A stretch of DNA of 64,000 nucleotides. It comes from Helianthus annuus (Eukaryota > Streptophyta > Magnoliopsida > Asterales > Asteraceae). Positions 1 through 11,305 of this stretch are shown here, piece after piece (the first letter of the stretch is position 1; each line of letters starts with the position of its first letter). The stretch spans positions 152,478,289-152,542,288 of the forward strand of contig NC_035434.2 in NCBI RefSeq assembly GCF_002127325.2, read 5' to 3'. The notes beneath the pieces were generated by a model. That model made no database searches. It was not told the origin of the DNA and was given only the letters and a program-made list of their open reading frames with translations. The translations under genes and the position numbers were made by a program.

Positions 1-2
1 GT

Positions 3-503
3 TTATTTTCTATTGAGAGTCGATATGGCGTTGACACTCGTCCACAAGCTGCTGCGAGAAGTCAGATTCTTGAGATCGTAACTGAATGTGTGGACGCATT
101 AAGAAGTGATGTTGGAGGACTTTCTTCTTTCGCTGAGCAGATAAAGGAACTGAAATGCAAGTTACTAAATGGAGGACCAGTTGATGACGAAGCCAACAAT
201 GATAACTATGCTGCTGTTGAAGAATTGCTTGGTGTTTCTTTAGATGGGGACGTAACTCTCAACAATCCAGACGGGATCAGGAACAAAGGACGCGGCAAAC
301 GCCGACGATTGTCTAGAGCACCTAAGGATGGAACGAGCAACTCTGCTGTCAAACCTCCCAAAACACCCAGGCTTTGCCGAACCTGTATGAAGTACGTGAC
401 TGGGCATGATTCAAGAAATTGCAAGAAAAAGAAGAACAAGAATAAATCGGGTAACGAGGACGAGGACGAGGACTCAAGCTCTGCGAGTCAGGAGTCCACT
501 TGA
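3..503 (+). CDS. FAR1/FHY3-related (MULE transposase-like) protein, C-terminal part
   Basis: The frame is open from the first bases of the window, so the N-terminus, including the FAR1 DNA-binding and MULE transposase core, lies upstream. The visible 166 residues hold a helical segment typical of FAR1-RELATED C-termini (FSIESRYGVDTRPQAAARSQ), then a basic linker (GRGKRRRLSR), then a Cys/His cluster (LCRTCMKYVTGHDSRNC) resembling a zinc knuckle, and a Lys-rich then Asp/Glu-rich tail ending at a TGA. No break is visible in this part. FAR1-family proteins are domesticated or active Mutator transposases that bind DNA in the nucleus. Given the ULP1 gene in the same block, an element-borne copy is more likely than a light-signalling host gene. 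Confidence 0.8.
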   Translation, partial: LFSIESRYGVDTRPQAAARSQILEIVTECVDALRSDVGGLSSFAEQIKELKCKLLNGGPVDDEANNDNYAAVEELLGVSLDGDVTLNNPDGIRNKGRGKRRRLSRAPKDGTSNSAVKPPKTPRLCRTCMKYVTGHDSRNCKKKKNKNKSGNEDEDEDSSSASQEST

Positions 504-1372
504 TTTGGTATTTTATGTTGATGTGTGTGCTGTGCGTGTTTTGAAAACTTTTATGACGCCAGCTTTTTGGTCTCCATTTTAGTGGAGCGCAAGTAAACTT
601 TGATCACCCCTTTTGTATTTTTTTGTGCCGCCTTTTGTACATGCACATGTTTGCATGTGTAGATTATCTGAAAATCGATGCACATGCATATGTTTGCATG
701 TTAGGATGTATGTGGGTTTGGTATGTCGTATGATTTTCAGTTTAATGACTATGGTTTAACTGATCAGTTGCATTATGAAATGATATCCCTAATGTTTTGT
801 GTGAGAAGTAAACGTTGCATTGTTTGTTGAGATTAAGAAATGGTGGTACTTAGTTGGATTATCCTTGTTAGTATGCTAATGATATTTTCGTTAGTATGTA
901 GTTGTTGATGTTTCGTTGAAGCTGATACCTTTTTATGCTATGGATTTTTTAGTTTTTTTTTTTTTTTACTATGTTACATTTTTTTTACCCTGAGTTTTTT
1001 GTAGATTTTTGCTGTGTTTGAATCTGAGATTTTTCTATCTTATGGATTTTTTGGTTTTGTTTATACCATGTTACATATTTTGGACGTTACATCCATCCTA
1101 CGTATATAATTAGTTAGAAAATGACCCTTTTCGTTACAAAAGCCAGTAACAAAAAAAAATTCTAAGCACATATAGTAGTTTGTATTTTTTTTTTTTTTTT
1201 GTGTTTGTAGTTTTTTTTACAAAACACAAGCTGTAGATACATTTTTACAGAATACATACAACAAGATGTATCTTTTTGTTACTTTTTCCTTTTTATCTGG
1301 TGATGCATTTAATTTGTCATTTACTTTCATATCTAATCACCACCATCCACCCCCAAAGTTTATTTTTTTCAT
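504..1372. other. 3' flank of FAR1-like gene, no gene seen
   Basis: This AT-rich stretch with long T runs holds no supported ORF. It contains a segment (about 832-1080) that reappears downstream of the GRF gene at about 2880-3125. Confidence 0.6.
832..1080. repeat. Direct duplication, copy 1 (3' flank)
   Basis: It shares the segment TGGTACTTAGTTGGATTAT-like, the following GTTGATGTTTCGTTGAA-like text and TTTTACCATGTTACAT-like text in the same order as 2880-3125, with scattered mismatches and small indels. Both copies lie just downstream of a plus-strand gene of the element. Confidence 0.7.
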
Positions 1373-1380
1373 TATAAATA
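1373..1380 (+). promoter_or_regulatory. TATA box
   Basis: TATAAATA lies 69 bases before the ATG at 1449, a normal plant TATA-to-start distance with a short leader. It supports choosing the internal ATG over the longer frame that opens at 1266. Confidence 0.55.
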
Positions 1381-1448
1381 GTTTCAGCATACCCAATGTG
1401 TATATCCCCAAAGCATTGTTACCTACTTATCACACACAAAGCATAACA

Positions 1449-1961
1449 ATGCACAAGAGGCCATGCTTGGTTTCCAAAGTTCCGGATGTTGAGGCGATCG
1501 ATCTCAATCCTGAAAAAAATGAGTTCATTAATGTTGGGAAGAGACTTCGAAAGTATGCATCGACTCCAGTCGGCGTTGGCGATATTCCTGAAACAAGCCC
1601 TCTACCCGCTATGCCCATACGTACGCTTAGGAAGATTTTTACTAGTGATGGGCACCCCCGCGGGAAGAGAAGTAGTTGTTCGACCCCAAAGGTTGAACCC
1701 GATGTGAAGCATACGGCGCGAGCAATACCGAAAAATGAGCCTACTGTTAACGCTACAGTCAAGATGGAGCCAAGAGTAGTGCCCAAGGGTGAGCCTACAA
1801 TATACCCAACAAAAAGAGATGTTGATGATCCCAAAACCAGCGATTGGGTTGATGATGTCTCGTGGATGAGTGAAATTGAGTGGGATTCATATTTCCCAAT
1901 AAACATATCAGTTTCCCCCGTGCCAGCAAACCCATGCAAGTGCAAAAAATGGTTCACATGA
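1449..1961 (+). CDS. Small element-borne protein with four K-x-E-P motifs
   Basis: I do not recognise this 170-residue protein. The ATG at 1449 is chosen because a TATA box lies at 1373-1380; an in-frame extension to 1266 would start upstream of that box. The N-terminal third has a basic patch (GKRLRKY). The centre has four K-x-E-P motifs at Lys 81, 95, 105 and 113 (PKVEP, PKNEP, VKMEP, PKGEP); VKME fits the psi-K-x-E SUMO-acceptor consensus. The C-terminus is acidic and aromatic (DWVDDVSWMSEIEWDSYF). The gene is uninterrupted and single-exon. A nuclear protein with an acidic, activation-like tail is a guess from composition. It lies in the same element as a SUMO-protease-like gene. Confidence 0.55.
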   Translation: MHKRPCLVSKVPDVEAIDLNPEKNEFINVGKRLRKYASTPVGVGDIPETSPLPAMPIRTLRKIFTSDGHPRGKRSSCSTPKVEPDVKHTARAIPKNEPTVNATVKMEPRVVPKGEPTIYPTKRDVDDPKTSDWVDDVSWMSEIEWDSYFPINISVSPVPANPCKCKKWFT

Positions 1962-2437
1962 ACAAGCTCAAGTAGAAATTAGGTGTTGTTGTTGTGTTTT
2001 ATTAATTATGTTGTTTTTTAAGATGTATGTATGTTTTTAGGTTAATTAGAAATTAGGTGTAGTATCAGGTTATCAACATTATCTAAGGAGTAATTTATGT
2101 GTCTAATGTTTTTGTAATTTTTTGTGGTGTAATATCTAATGGAAAAAAAAAAACTATCTAGTTTGTGTGTTGTTACTTCTTTGTTGGGATGTATTATTTT
2201 TTTTTCTGTTTTTGGTTATTCAAGTAGATATGTGGTATTAAAACTTTTCCTAGGGGGGTAGGCCCTATGTTAAAAAAAAGTAATGAAAAGTAAAAAGAGT
2301 AGGAAGTACATGGACGTGGGTAATGACAAAAGGATATATTTATAATGGGACCCACAAATGGTTGGTTCATATCTTTATTTTAGATCCATCATTTCAACTA
2401 GAGGCTTCCAACTATCTCCATCTCCAACTACCCAAAC
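1962..2437. other. Intergenic, no gene seen
   Basis: AT-rich sequence between two plus-strand genes; nothing beyond T/A runs and the promoter region of the GRF gene. Confidence 0.5.
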
Positions 2438-2451
2438 TATATTTAAATATA
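2438..2451 (+). promoter_or_regulatory. TATA-like element of GRF gene
   Basis: TATATTTAAATATA lies about 55 bases upstream of the ATG at 2504. Confidence 0.45.
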
Positions 2452-2503
2452 TGATTTTCTCATCTCTCTTTTTTGTATACAATTCATCTACCTCTCAAAA
2501 AAG

Positions 2504-2831
2504 ATGAAAAGGTGTTCATGTGGGAGGATTGCTGCTATCCGGACATCATGGACTGACGATAACCCAGGAAGAAGGTTCTATTCATGTCCATTTAAGGTAA
2601 AAAATTCGAACCCTGATTTTAATAAGTAAATGTGTGTTCTAATCGTGTTTTATGCCCATTATTTTAATGTAGCCTAGCAACTGCCCTTTCATTGGTTGGG
2701 TCGACCCACCGATGTGCTTACAGTCAACTAGGATCATACCAGGTCTTTTGAGGAACATCAACAACCTGCAAGCTGAACTGTTTACCGCGAACAAGAAATT
2801 CGGAAGAAGAAGAGGGTTATATGGTTACTGA
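2504..2831 (+). CDS. Small GRF-type zinc finger protein, two exons
   Basis: Exon 1 is 2504-2596 and exon 2 is 2673-2831, joined over a 76-base GT-AG intron; the product is 83 residues. The zf-GRF signature is present in order: CSCG at the start, then TSWTDDNPGRRFYSCPF before the splice, then SNCPFIGWVDPPMC after it. Conserved Cys and the Gly-Arg-Phe (GRRFYSC) core are intact. GRF fingers bind single-stranded nucleic acid in DNA-repair and helicase proteins; stand-alone plant copies are common near transposons and have no settled role. The gene is too short and split for ORF finders. A Leu/Asn-rich helix and a basic end follow the finger. Confidence 0.8.
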
Positions 2832-2879
2832 TATCAGCGTTAGTGTTTGGCAGCTTACTTGTTAGGATTGTTTGTTGTC

Positions 2880-3125
2880 ATTAAGAAATAGGTAGTACTT
2901 AGTTGGATTATGCTTATTAGTATGTTAATGACATTTCTAGTATGTACTTGTTGATGTTTGGTTAAATCTGAGAATTTTCTATGTTATGGGTTTTTGGGTT
3001 TTGTTTTTACCATGTTACATTTTTTCCCCCTAAGATTTATGTAGACTTTTGCTGTGTTGAATCTGAGAATTTTATATGTTAGTGTTTTTTTGGTTTTGTC
3101 TTTACCATGTTACATTTTTTTTTTG
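2880..3125. repeat. Direct duplication, copy 2 (3' flank of GRF gene)
   Basis: It matches 832-1080 in order with point differences and small indels. It suggests that one gene-plus-flank arose by segmental duplication, or that the element recycled a 3' end. Confidence 0.7.
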
Positions 3126-3580
3126 CCTCTGATTTTGTACATTTTTGGTGTATCCGAGATACATTTTTTTTCAGTGAGATTTTTTGTACATTTTTGTTCT
3201 ATGTGTGTTTGATCATGTGCCTTTGTTTGAACGTTCCTTGAATATCTTTTTTTCCCCAACAACGTTGTATGTTTTTTTAGATTTGATCACGTGACTCTTT
3301 TTTATTTATTTATTTTTTTCCTAAAGTGTGTAACCTATGTATGCCCTTTTTTTAAGATATCAATTTTTTTTAAATCATATAATAACGACACGAATTTTTG
3401 AATAAGATAGATTGGAAAAACATAGATTTAACTCAATAGTTGAGTACATAATAACTTTAACACTAGATATGGTAAACAACATAGGATAAGGAAAGTAGCC
3501 CCTATATTGCATGAGAGAGGGAAAATTGGGGCACATTTTTTTTCACACCGATACTAGCAACTTGATGTAAACACCACTTT

Positions 3581-4138
3581 TTAGTCAAGAAACGATCTTG
3601 GAGTGCTATATTGAATTTCAGTGCTGAATGGTTCTGGGCTAAGCTCACTCTCCCACGGGTTGTGGTTGGCCCACAAGATAAGAGTGTTTGGAGAGTAACA
3701 TGAGTAATCATCATCTATAGGATCATCTTCTGGATCATTGGTAGTCTTTGGATCAACTGCCGGGGGGTTCTCTTGTGTGGCATTGACTGGTTTAGCTTCG
3801 TCAGCGAGCACCACAGATGAAGAGTTTTTGACAGGGGTAACTTGAGTAGTGAAGTAAAATGATCCCCAGTCAACATCAAAAAGTGCCTCATCTAAGCACA
3901 TCTCATCATGTGTTGTTCCTTCAGGTTTAGTGTTAGTAAGGAGGTCACTTATAAGCTTAGCATCGATAGCAAGATTTTCTTCAACAGTTTGCAGCGTTGT
4001 CGGAAGAGAAGGGGTGTTTGTGATTTGAGAACACTCTGGGTTGGCATCCGATTTTGGAGCTTGGAGTTCAAATGAAAGAGTTCTCCGCAATCGTTTGGTA
4101 ACCCGTTTTGAGTCAGATGGTGATGCTGGACTAGACAT
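3581..4138 (-). CDS. Small acidic protein of unknown function
   Basis: I do not recognise this uninterrupted 185-residue single-exon protein. It begins with a Ser/Pro-rich stretch and a basic, NLS-like patch (KRVTKRLRR). The middle carries DEMCLDEALFDVDWGSFYF, an acidic segment with a Trp and aromatic residues, resembling the acidic-aromatic tail of the plus-strand gene at 1449. The C-terminal part is rich in Asp, Pro and Asn. A TATA box lies 73-81 bases upstream of the ATG. It faces the plus-strand genes and lies just downstream of the ULP1 gene on the same strand. Composition suggests a nuclear protein with an activation-like region; function is not inferable. Confidence 0.5.
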   Translation of the reverse strand: MSSPASPSDSKRVTKRLRRTLSFELQAPKSDANPECSQITNTPSLPTTLQTVEENLAIDAKLISDLLTNTKPEGTTHDEMCLDEALFDVDWGSFYFTTQVTPVKNSSSVVLADEAKPVNATQENPPAVDPKTTNDPEDDPIDDDYSCYSPNTLILWANHNPWESELSPEPFSTEIQYSTPRSFLD

Positions 4139-4210
4139 AATAAGGTTGTTTTTTTTTTTTCACTTTTTTTATGGGGAACAAGTGATGAAACAAATGTTTA
4201 CATTTCACCC

Positions 4211-4219
4211 TAATTTATA
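4211..4219 (-). promoter_or_regulatory. TATA box of the acidic small gene
   Basis: On the minus strand it reads TATAAATTA, about 75 bases before the ATG at 4138. Confidence 0.45.
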
Positions 4220-5524
4220 CAGAAGCAAATGATGTTAGGTGGATAAATTAATTAGATTGTTTACATCAGTTTAAATCAACATTAAATGTTGCCTTAAATG
4301 TAATACCCTAACCAACATAGAAGTTAAGTATTTTTTTGCTGTTTGTTTTTGTGTTAAAGCAATTAATTGGGAAATATAACATAAGGGCCTCTAACATAAT
4401 TATATTATAGATATAAGGGTTATGGCCTTAGGCTGAAACATATAAGGCTACCCATACATATAATTATCTCAGCCTTTCAATCAGTAGCTTTTACATTTGA
4501 TGCAACAACTTTCTTTAAAGTTTTGTACTTTTGATTCTTCCCTCCTTTTGTTCACCCAACGTTATAGGTGTATATATATTTTATTTTATTGTTATTACAC
4601 CACAAAGAGACATTTGGGATTCATTAAATGCTTGTACTATAGATATCAAATCACAAGAGAACTATTGATGCATGTGCATAAGATAGAGATAGAAGTTGAC
4701 ATTTTTTTCGTTTTCATTTTTTTATGCTTTTTGCTTTTGGTTCGTGTAAACATCATTGACATTGTACTTTATACTTGCTTTTTGTCCAATTTAGATTCCC
4801 TATACTGGGTGATTTATATCACATTTGTACTTCTTTTTGTTTATATATATTATTATAATTAATTTTAATCGGTACTATGATATATTTTCTTGGATATGGT
4901 GTTGGTTTGTGTTTATTTTTGGTGCAGAATAGATTAGACACTTACAAGTTGGCAGCATTAATTTGTAAGACTCTACTTTTTTTTCTTTATAAAAATGCCC
5001 CAAAAAATATTTTAACTAGGAGTAATATATGCTGTGTCTGCCCTATATGCTGTTACATTTTCTACTTTGTACTGGTTTTTGTAACGAAACAGGTATTTTT
5101 TTTTATTGTTTTCATTTTGTATCAAATTAGCTTGTAATGATAATTACGACTGTTTAACAAATTAGCTTGTTTTTGTAACAAATTAGCTTGTAATGATAAT
5201 TATTACCACAAATAACAGACATATTAGACATAATATTCTATTTAGATTTGTCAAAGTGATTAAAAAAGTTATCAAATGAAAATATTGCATTTTTACACCT
5301 TTTTTGCTACATCTTATTTGTATGCTATTCAAATGAAATTATCTTAGTCAAACTTTCCATTAGTGTGCTTATGGTTCGCCAAAAGTTAACATTAAACATA
5401 CATATAAAGACATTTGTTCCAAAGCAACGACATAGACTAATAGTGAAATACATACATAGGCAACTGGCAAAGTACGAGTTATATTGTTTAAGATCTCCAC
5501 CAAAAACATAATACTAGCAGAAGC
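4220..5524. other. AT-rich intergenic, no gene seen
   Basis: Several T-rich frames of up to about 120 codons occur here, but they are low-complexity (Phe/Leu/Tyr/Ile) and without start or splice context. I see no gene. Confidence 0.5.
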
Positions 5525-6187
5525 TCACACTGATAATGCAGCCTCGCGAACCTTTGCGTTCATCAAATTCACATTAGAGAGTAGCATGCGTGTAGCGAAT
5601 TTTTTTCGGAGGGCAAGAATCTGTTTTTGCTTTTTCTTCCAGTGGCTGCTAAAACCACATTCAAAAGGTTCATTGATGCCGTTAAATTTCTGCATGTGCT
5701 GCATAAGGAATACCGCACTATCCATTGGATGCGCAGGGGTCGCCCATTTGATATTACACCTTTCAATCTTGGCTGCTGCGATTTCATCTTTTGCCGGATG
5801 CTCGGAAAGCTCCAAATAAGCGTCCATCATATGCTTCTGTTAAAAACAATATACTAATCAGTTTTGGTATGAGTTATTTGTTCTTCATCATGAAGTTTAC
5901 AAGAACAGAGAATGACTAACCACTTTGTATGGTGTGTCTTTAATGTAGTAGTCTTGATGATCCCTAATGCCAACTAAGGGTGTGCGATCAGGCCTGTGGT
6001 CTATCACGGTTATTGCGCCGTTTTTCAGATCGAAGACAATCAAGTAATATTGATCATTCTCAAGGATTGGAAAGAAAACCATTTTCAACCCAATGAACTC
6101 ATATGCGCCCGCATCCGTCACCCTTTCGCTGAACGTTTTCATACGTTCATCATCATCACAAGCAGAATCTGTCAATAACCAGCTGTC
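5525..6187 (-). CDS. ULP1 catalytic-domain exons with altered active site
   Basis: Exon 6187-5921 (89 codons) and exon 5836-5525 (103 codons plus stop) are separated by an intron with donor GTTAGT and an acceptor after a T-rich tract. The first carries the C48 strand pair KMVFFPILENDQYYLIVFDL and the acid-bearing ITVIDHRP. The family normally has His where Gln stands in DQYYLIV. The second carries MDSAVFLMQHM, where the family signature is DCGVF-like: the nucleophile Cys is Ser and Gly is Ala. So the triad reads Gln-Asp-Ser. Both substitutions are direct readings; the alignment to the family is from memory. The fold may persist as a SUMO-binding domain, or the gene may be decaying. Confidence 0.75.
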
Positions 6188-9100
6188 CTGTATTTTTTTT
6201 CAAATAAGATATGTCAATAAGCTGGTGCAAGACCCAAATTCCAATAATAAAAAAAAGTCTTTTAAATAGGCAAGCTGGTTGAAGAGCCAAAAGACTTAAT
6301 AAATTCAGAATCATAGACAAAGATCAAAACAATATAAGATCAATACTCACTATCACAGTTGTTCTAAAATAAATACGCGTCAAGGAGCCGTCGTTTCTTT
6401 CTACTTCTTCATAATTCATTAAATCTACCCAAGCATCAACCACGTCAGAGAACACCTTCACTTCCTCCCTCAATGTGCGCATCAGCGTCTTTGTGATTTC
6501 GGTGACGTAAATACTCTTGAATATAATATCTCTACGTAAGATAATGTTAAAATTATAAATTAAATTCTGGATATAAAAAATCTACGAATACTATGTTTTA
6601 CTTATATTTTATATAACTGAACTTACTCAGCAGATTCACCAAATTTTCTTGTTACCCCGCTAGACAAAGAGATGACCATTTTCCGTGGCCTGTATGTTGT
6701 TTATGAAAAAACGTATGCTGTTATACATTTAAAAGAAAATAGTGTAGTAAAAAAAACATTCTATTTGGACCAAAACATTCCGTAATCTATCTGGAGCAAA
6801 GCCTTGCTTAATGTAACAACTAGTATTTTATAATTTAAACGGAATCTTACATTGAGTATTTGATATCGAACAGAAAATCCCATATATGCTGTTCTTCTGA
6901 TGTAATTTCAATTTCCATTCCATCATCATGGTCATCGCATGACCGGTTGAACCTACCAATTGGTTTTATTCGTTTTGATTCAAGTTCCTTTACCCAAGCG
7001 TTACTTCTGATATCATTTTCAGCCGCTCCCTTGCCTGCTTATTTTTTTTTTGTTTGTTAGTATTAATAAAAAAATCATAAGTTTATTATAATTTTGGAAT
7101 GAAGTAAAAAACATGTAGAACTTACCATTGATTTTATTCTTGGTCTCTTCTTCTTTTGATTTTTTATCTTCTTGATTCATGGCATCACTTGTTTCATCGA
7201 CATCAGCACCTGCACATTTTTTTTGTTTTTATATCTCTGATTATCTGTTGTGTACAGAAATAACACATGTTACTGTTTTTTTATTTTTTTTACTTTTGGA
7301 ATCATGACTTACCTAGGTCGGTTTCTTGAGTGAGTAGGTCAAAGGTAGGGCCATCAAGCAATTCTTGCATGTTTTGTGTTTCGTTGCTGCTGTCCAATTC
7401 TAGTCATTTACATGTACACATACATGTATGTGTTAGTTTTTTCTGTATTATCGGTTCTTCTTAATTTTTGTACACATGTAACAGGTTATACGTGAGTTTT
7501 ATATAATGGTTGAATGAAACAAAAAAACATGTAGAACTTACTTCTCGGTGTAGCTTTCTTCTCTTGATCTTTTGCCTGACTTTCTTCGTCGCGTGTCACT
7601 GCACATGTGCCATTTTTTTGTGTAGTAGCTGGCGAATCTGGTATCTTCTCTTGTGTTTTGTCACCCTCACCCCCATCTACATATATTTTACGTTTAGTTT
7701 GCATTTTAGGAGATACATAAGGCGGTTAACTTTACTTTTGGCTGATTACTTTTTTACGTTATTTTTAATTAAATCATGCTACATTTTTTTTATTTGCAGA
7801 AAAATGTAACATTATGTAGGGCTTTTTAATGGTTGTGTTATGTTTCTAAGATTAAATTGATTGAATCTAAGTAGGTATGCAAAAAAGCTCATACCATCAA
7901 TGTTTGCCACCTCAGCTGCAGTTGCGGCATTATCTTGATTGTGACAAATGGCAATAAACCGGCAATTCCGTACAAACTAATCACTATTTTATTTACATAA
8001 TCTCATGCATTTAGCGTAATTTAATTACGTAATAGTGTCGTTAATTGGATAACAAGGTTAGGACAAGGAAACAAAGCTAAAACATATGCTGGTTTTCGTC
8101 ATATTTCGAAACCAGTCAAACAATGTCCTAAAAAGGGTTGGTAGAAAGTGCCACGTGCACTATTCACGGTTACACTATTCATGCCAGCGAACCGTGAAAT
8201 CAAACCGAAACACTGAAAAACGGCACTCGGATAACATAACTGAGTCCATTTATATAAGAAAACATTATTATGAAAACACATCTTGCAAAGAAACAAGACT
8301 TTCCGGTATAACGCCCTAATCTCAAAAACGTCCGTTTCGGCTTAAAATATAGCACTTTTAACGCGTCCGAACTTATAACAAAGCATTTCCAGGACTTCGG
8401 AATAATGTCAATTGATGAAAAACATACTAAAACAATAAGAAGATACAAACGGAATGTTCATAATCACAAGTTTCCGGCGTTACGTCGCTATGCACTAAAC
8501 TAGTCCGTTAGCGACTCGACAAACTAGTAGGCGACATTTTTGGTCACGAAACAAGCAAACGAAGACCCTATCGAGCTAGTTAACCATATTTTGACGTCAC
8601 AATTACCCTAAATAAACGCCATAGTATCAATGGTGAATTAAAACCATAGCTCACGGTATTATATAGTACCTTTTGTATGCTACCCGGTATCGAACCGACG
8701 AGCAAACTAGTGGCATTTTTCCCATCCAAAATCAATACCCACTAAACTAATAAACTAGTTAGACTTTATTTAAAACCCTAAACTACCATTAACACCCTAA
8801 TTAACCTAACCACTAAAATATCTATAAATTAACACATATATCACATGTCTAAAAAAAATACATAATGACCATGCTTACCACCATATTTCGACAAAATGAG
8901 GACCCACCCCCATAACCTACAATTTGTAAAAGTGGATGAAGATCTTTGTAGGAGTATGGTCATGGATTGCTTTGACTAATGTGGACATGTAAGTGATTAT
9001 AATCACTAGTCTCACATCTCACGTACACTCCATCACTTTCAATATTTCAAAAGCATCAATACATTCCCTTTTGTTCTCTCATTTACGGCAGCCCTAACAT

Positions 9101-10629
9101 ACCAACAATCTCACCATTTTCATCTTATAACACCACATTTCAAGCATTTATAACTCACTACAAGGTGATCTAGCAAGGCTCAAGACATGGAAGCTTGATT
9201 TTGGAGCATTTATCATGCTTGGGTGCTTACAAATCTTCATCTTATCCACTAGTTTCTTCCCTAGCCATTGTGCTAGTAGTAAGATACTTAAACTTTTTTT
9301 TAGTTTATCATGTTTTGTTATTTATAATTGTACAAGTAAGAATTTCATCTTGAAACTCAAAATATATATAATCTAAACCACAAAATTAACATGCTAAACA
9401 TAACCAAATATATATTATTTGTGTTGATCTTTATGTTTGTGGTAGTGTAGATTATGTTAGATAATGTGATCTTGCCATATTATGTAAAAAAAATAATAAA
9501 TACAATCTAAACATGAATATGTTAAGATTAAGCAAGATCACCATCTTAAACTTCACGAACTTCATATGTAAAAAATAAAAAGTGATTTTAAATATGTATA
9601 AAGTCATTAATGAACTTAAAAGCATGACTTTTAAACTAGTGAACTTGTGATATAACCTAAACTAGGTTATATAAAAATATGGAACTTGTGGATGAACCTA
9701 AAAATATATTTATTTTTAGTGGTTTTAGAAAATATATATATAAGCAAGTTATACAAAAGAATGAAAAAGGGATGATCACAAGAATATAAATATTTTTAGA
9801 AAACTTGTTAAATATATATAAACAAGTTCATGAAGATGGTTATGGGGATACCATGCTTAAGAGTTGCGTTTTGGAACTTGTTATGAATTAATGATGATTT
9901 GAAAATTGATTTGGTGATTTAAACGCGTTTTGAAAATGTGGGAAACGTCATAGTTTTGGGGAAACTATGACGAATTTTTCTAAAAATCTAATCGCGATTA
10001 AAAATGGGATTAAAGGGGGATTAACAAGGCTAAACGCGATTAGTGGTCTTAAACGTCATTATGGAAATTTTGATGAGAATATTTAAGGTTTAAATATTCA
10101 AGAAGTTCTTATGAACTTAAAACTTATATTTTTACAAAAATAATTAGGTAAAAATATAACAATGTGTAGATATAATTTTTGGTAAGAAAAATTATATATT
10201 TTTGGAAACTTGCTAAGAGTATGTGTATATGTGCTATATATGTGTATGTATTAGATACCTATAGGGTGATCAAAATAAATACATGTACATGTTCCTACAT
10301 GGTCCAAGAAATGCTAGTAAAATCAAATCGGACAATTAAATAAAATGGCCGAAATGGAAATACATAACACTTGATGACGACAATATGGGCGTATCGACAT
10401 CATAAACAAGTTACTACAATGTCGAGTCTAAAAATAACATATTTTTAGACACTAAAGCGAACGCATAACTAAGTGGTCAAAAACAAGAATCCGGAAAGTC
10501 GAAAACTAAAAAAATTACCAAGTATTTTTCATGTGAAAAACGAACTTATTAAGTTACATGCTTGGTGAATTTTTGGTAAAAATTGCAAGAGTATATTTAA
10601 TGGACTCACTAGGATTAGATTTGGGCTAG

Positions 10630-10800
10630 ACCCAAATTACTAAAACTAGGGCTAGGCCCAATGACATTAAAAACTAGGGCTAGGCCCAATAACAAGAAAA
10701 CTAGGGCTAGGCCCAATGACATTAAAAACTGGGGCTAGGCCCAGTAACAAGAAAACTAGGGCTAGGCCCAATAAAATGAAACGTGGGATAAGCCCAATGA
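10630..10800. repeat. Short tandem repeat in the solo LTR (CTAGGGCTAGGCCCAAT)
   Basis: About five or six units of AACTAGGGCTAGGCCCAAT alternate with short spacers (AACAAGAA or GACATTAA). Each unit contains a GGGCTAGGCCC near-palindrome. Confidence 0.8.
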
Positions 10801-11305
10801 CATAGGTTCGAAGCCGGTCGCATATAATTCAATACGTATAGAATACATGAATACACATAACTATCGAGCGAGTAAACTATCAACGCTCTAAAATACAAAG
10901 TTGTTCCAAAGATGACAAACGAGAACATAATAAAGAATTCAAGATGAACAACTTGTACGAGGTCCGAAAGACCTAGTGTCTAACGAGATTAGTACACATG
11001 TAGGTTACTGACACGTACGGACGCTCACTTCGATATCATATTACACGGAACGCAAATTTGTGAGTTCATGTCCCCCTTTTCTCTTAACTGTTTTCGAATT
11101 TATAACTCTCGGGGGTGAAATACATGTTACATATGTTTCAATGGTATGATTTGGCTATGAAATGAACTATTAGATCATGTGAGCATAGGCTGAAACTGAA
11201 ATGCCAATAACTCTCATAAGAAACATGGACAAAGGTTAGATCTAACGGGTACGGCCGAGCCCCACTCATGGTCCATTTATGACTACTTAGAGTGCTTTTG
11301 TGTCC

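Noticed and set aside
206..439. 77-codon frame antisense to the FAR1-like gene
   Set aside because: Shadow of the sense gene with poly-Phe from Lys codons.
1..503. Host light-signalling FAR1/FHY3 gene
   Set aside because: Possible, but the neighbouring ULP1 gene and repeats favour an element-borne transposase; the N-terminus is outside the window.
1430..1957. 175-codon frame antisense to the K-x-E-P gene
   Set aside because: No TATA or leader on that strand; the sense strand has both a TATA box and the motif repeats.
4497..5137. Two Phe/Tyr/Ile-rich frames (121 and 86 codons)
   Set aside because: AT-rich chance frames; no splice, promoter or family signal. Predicted membrane segments are a by-product of T-rich codons.
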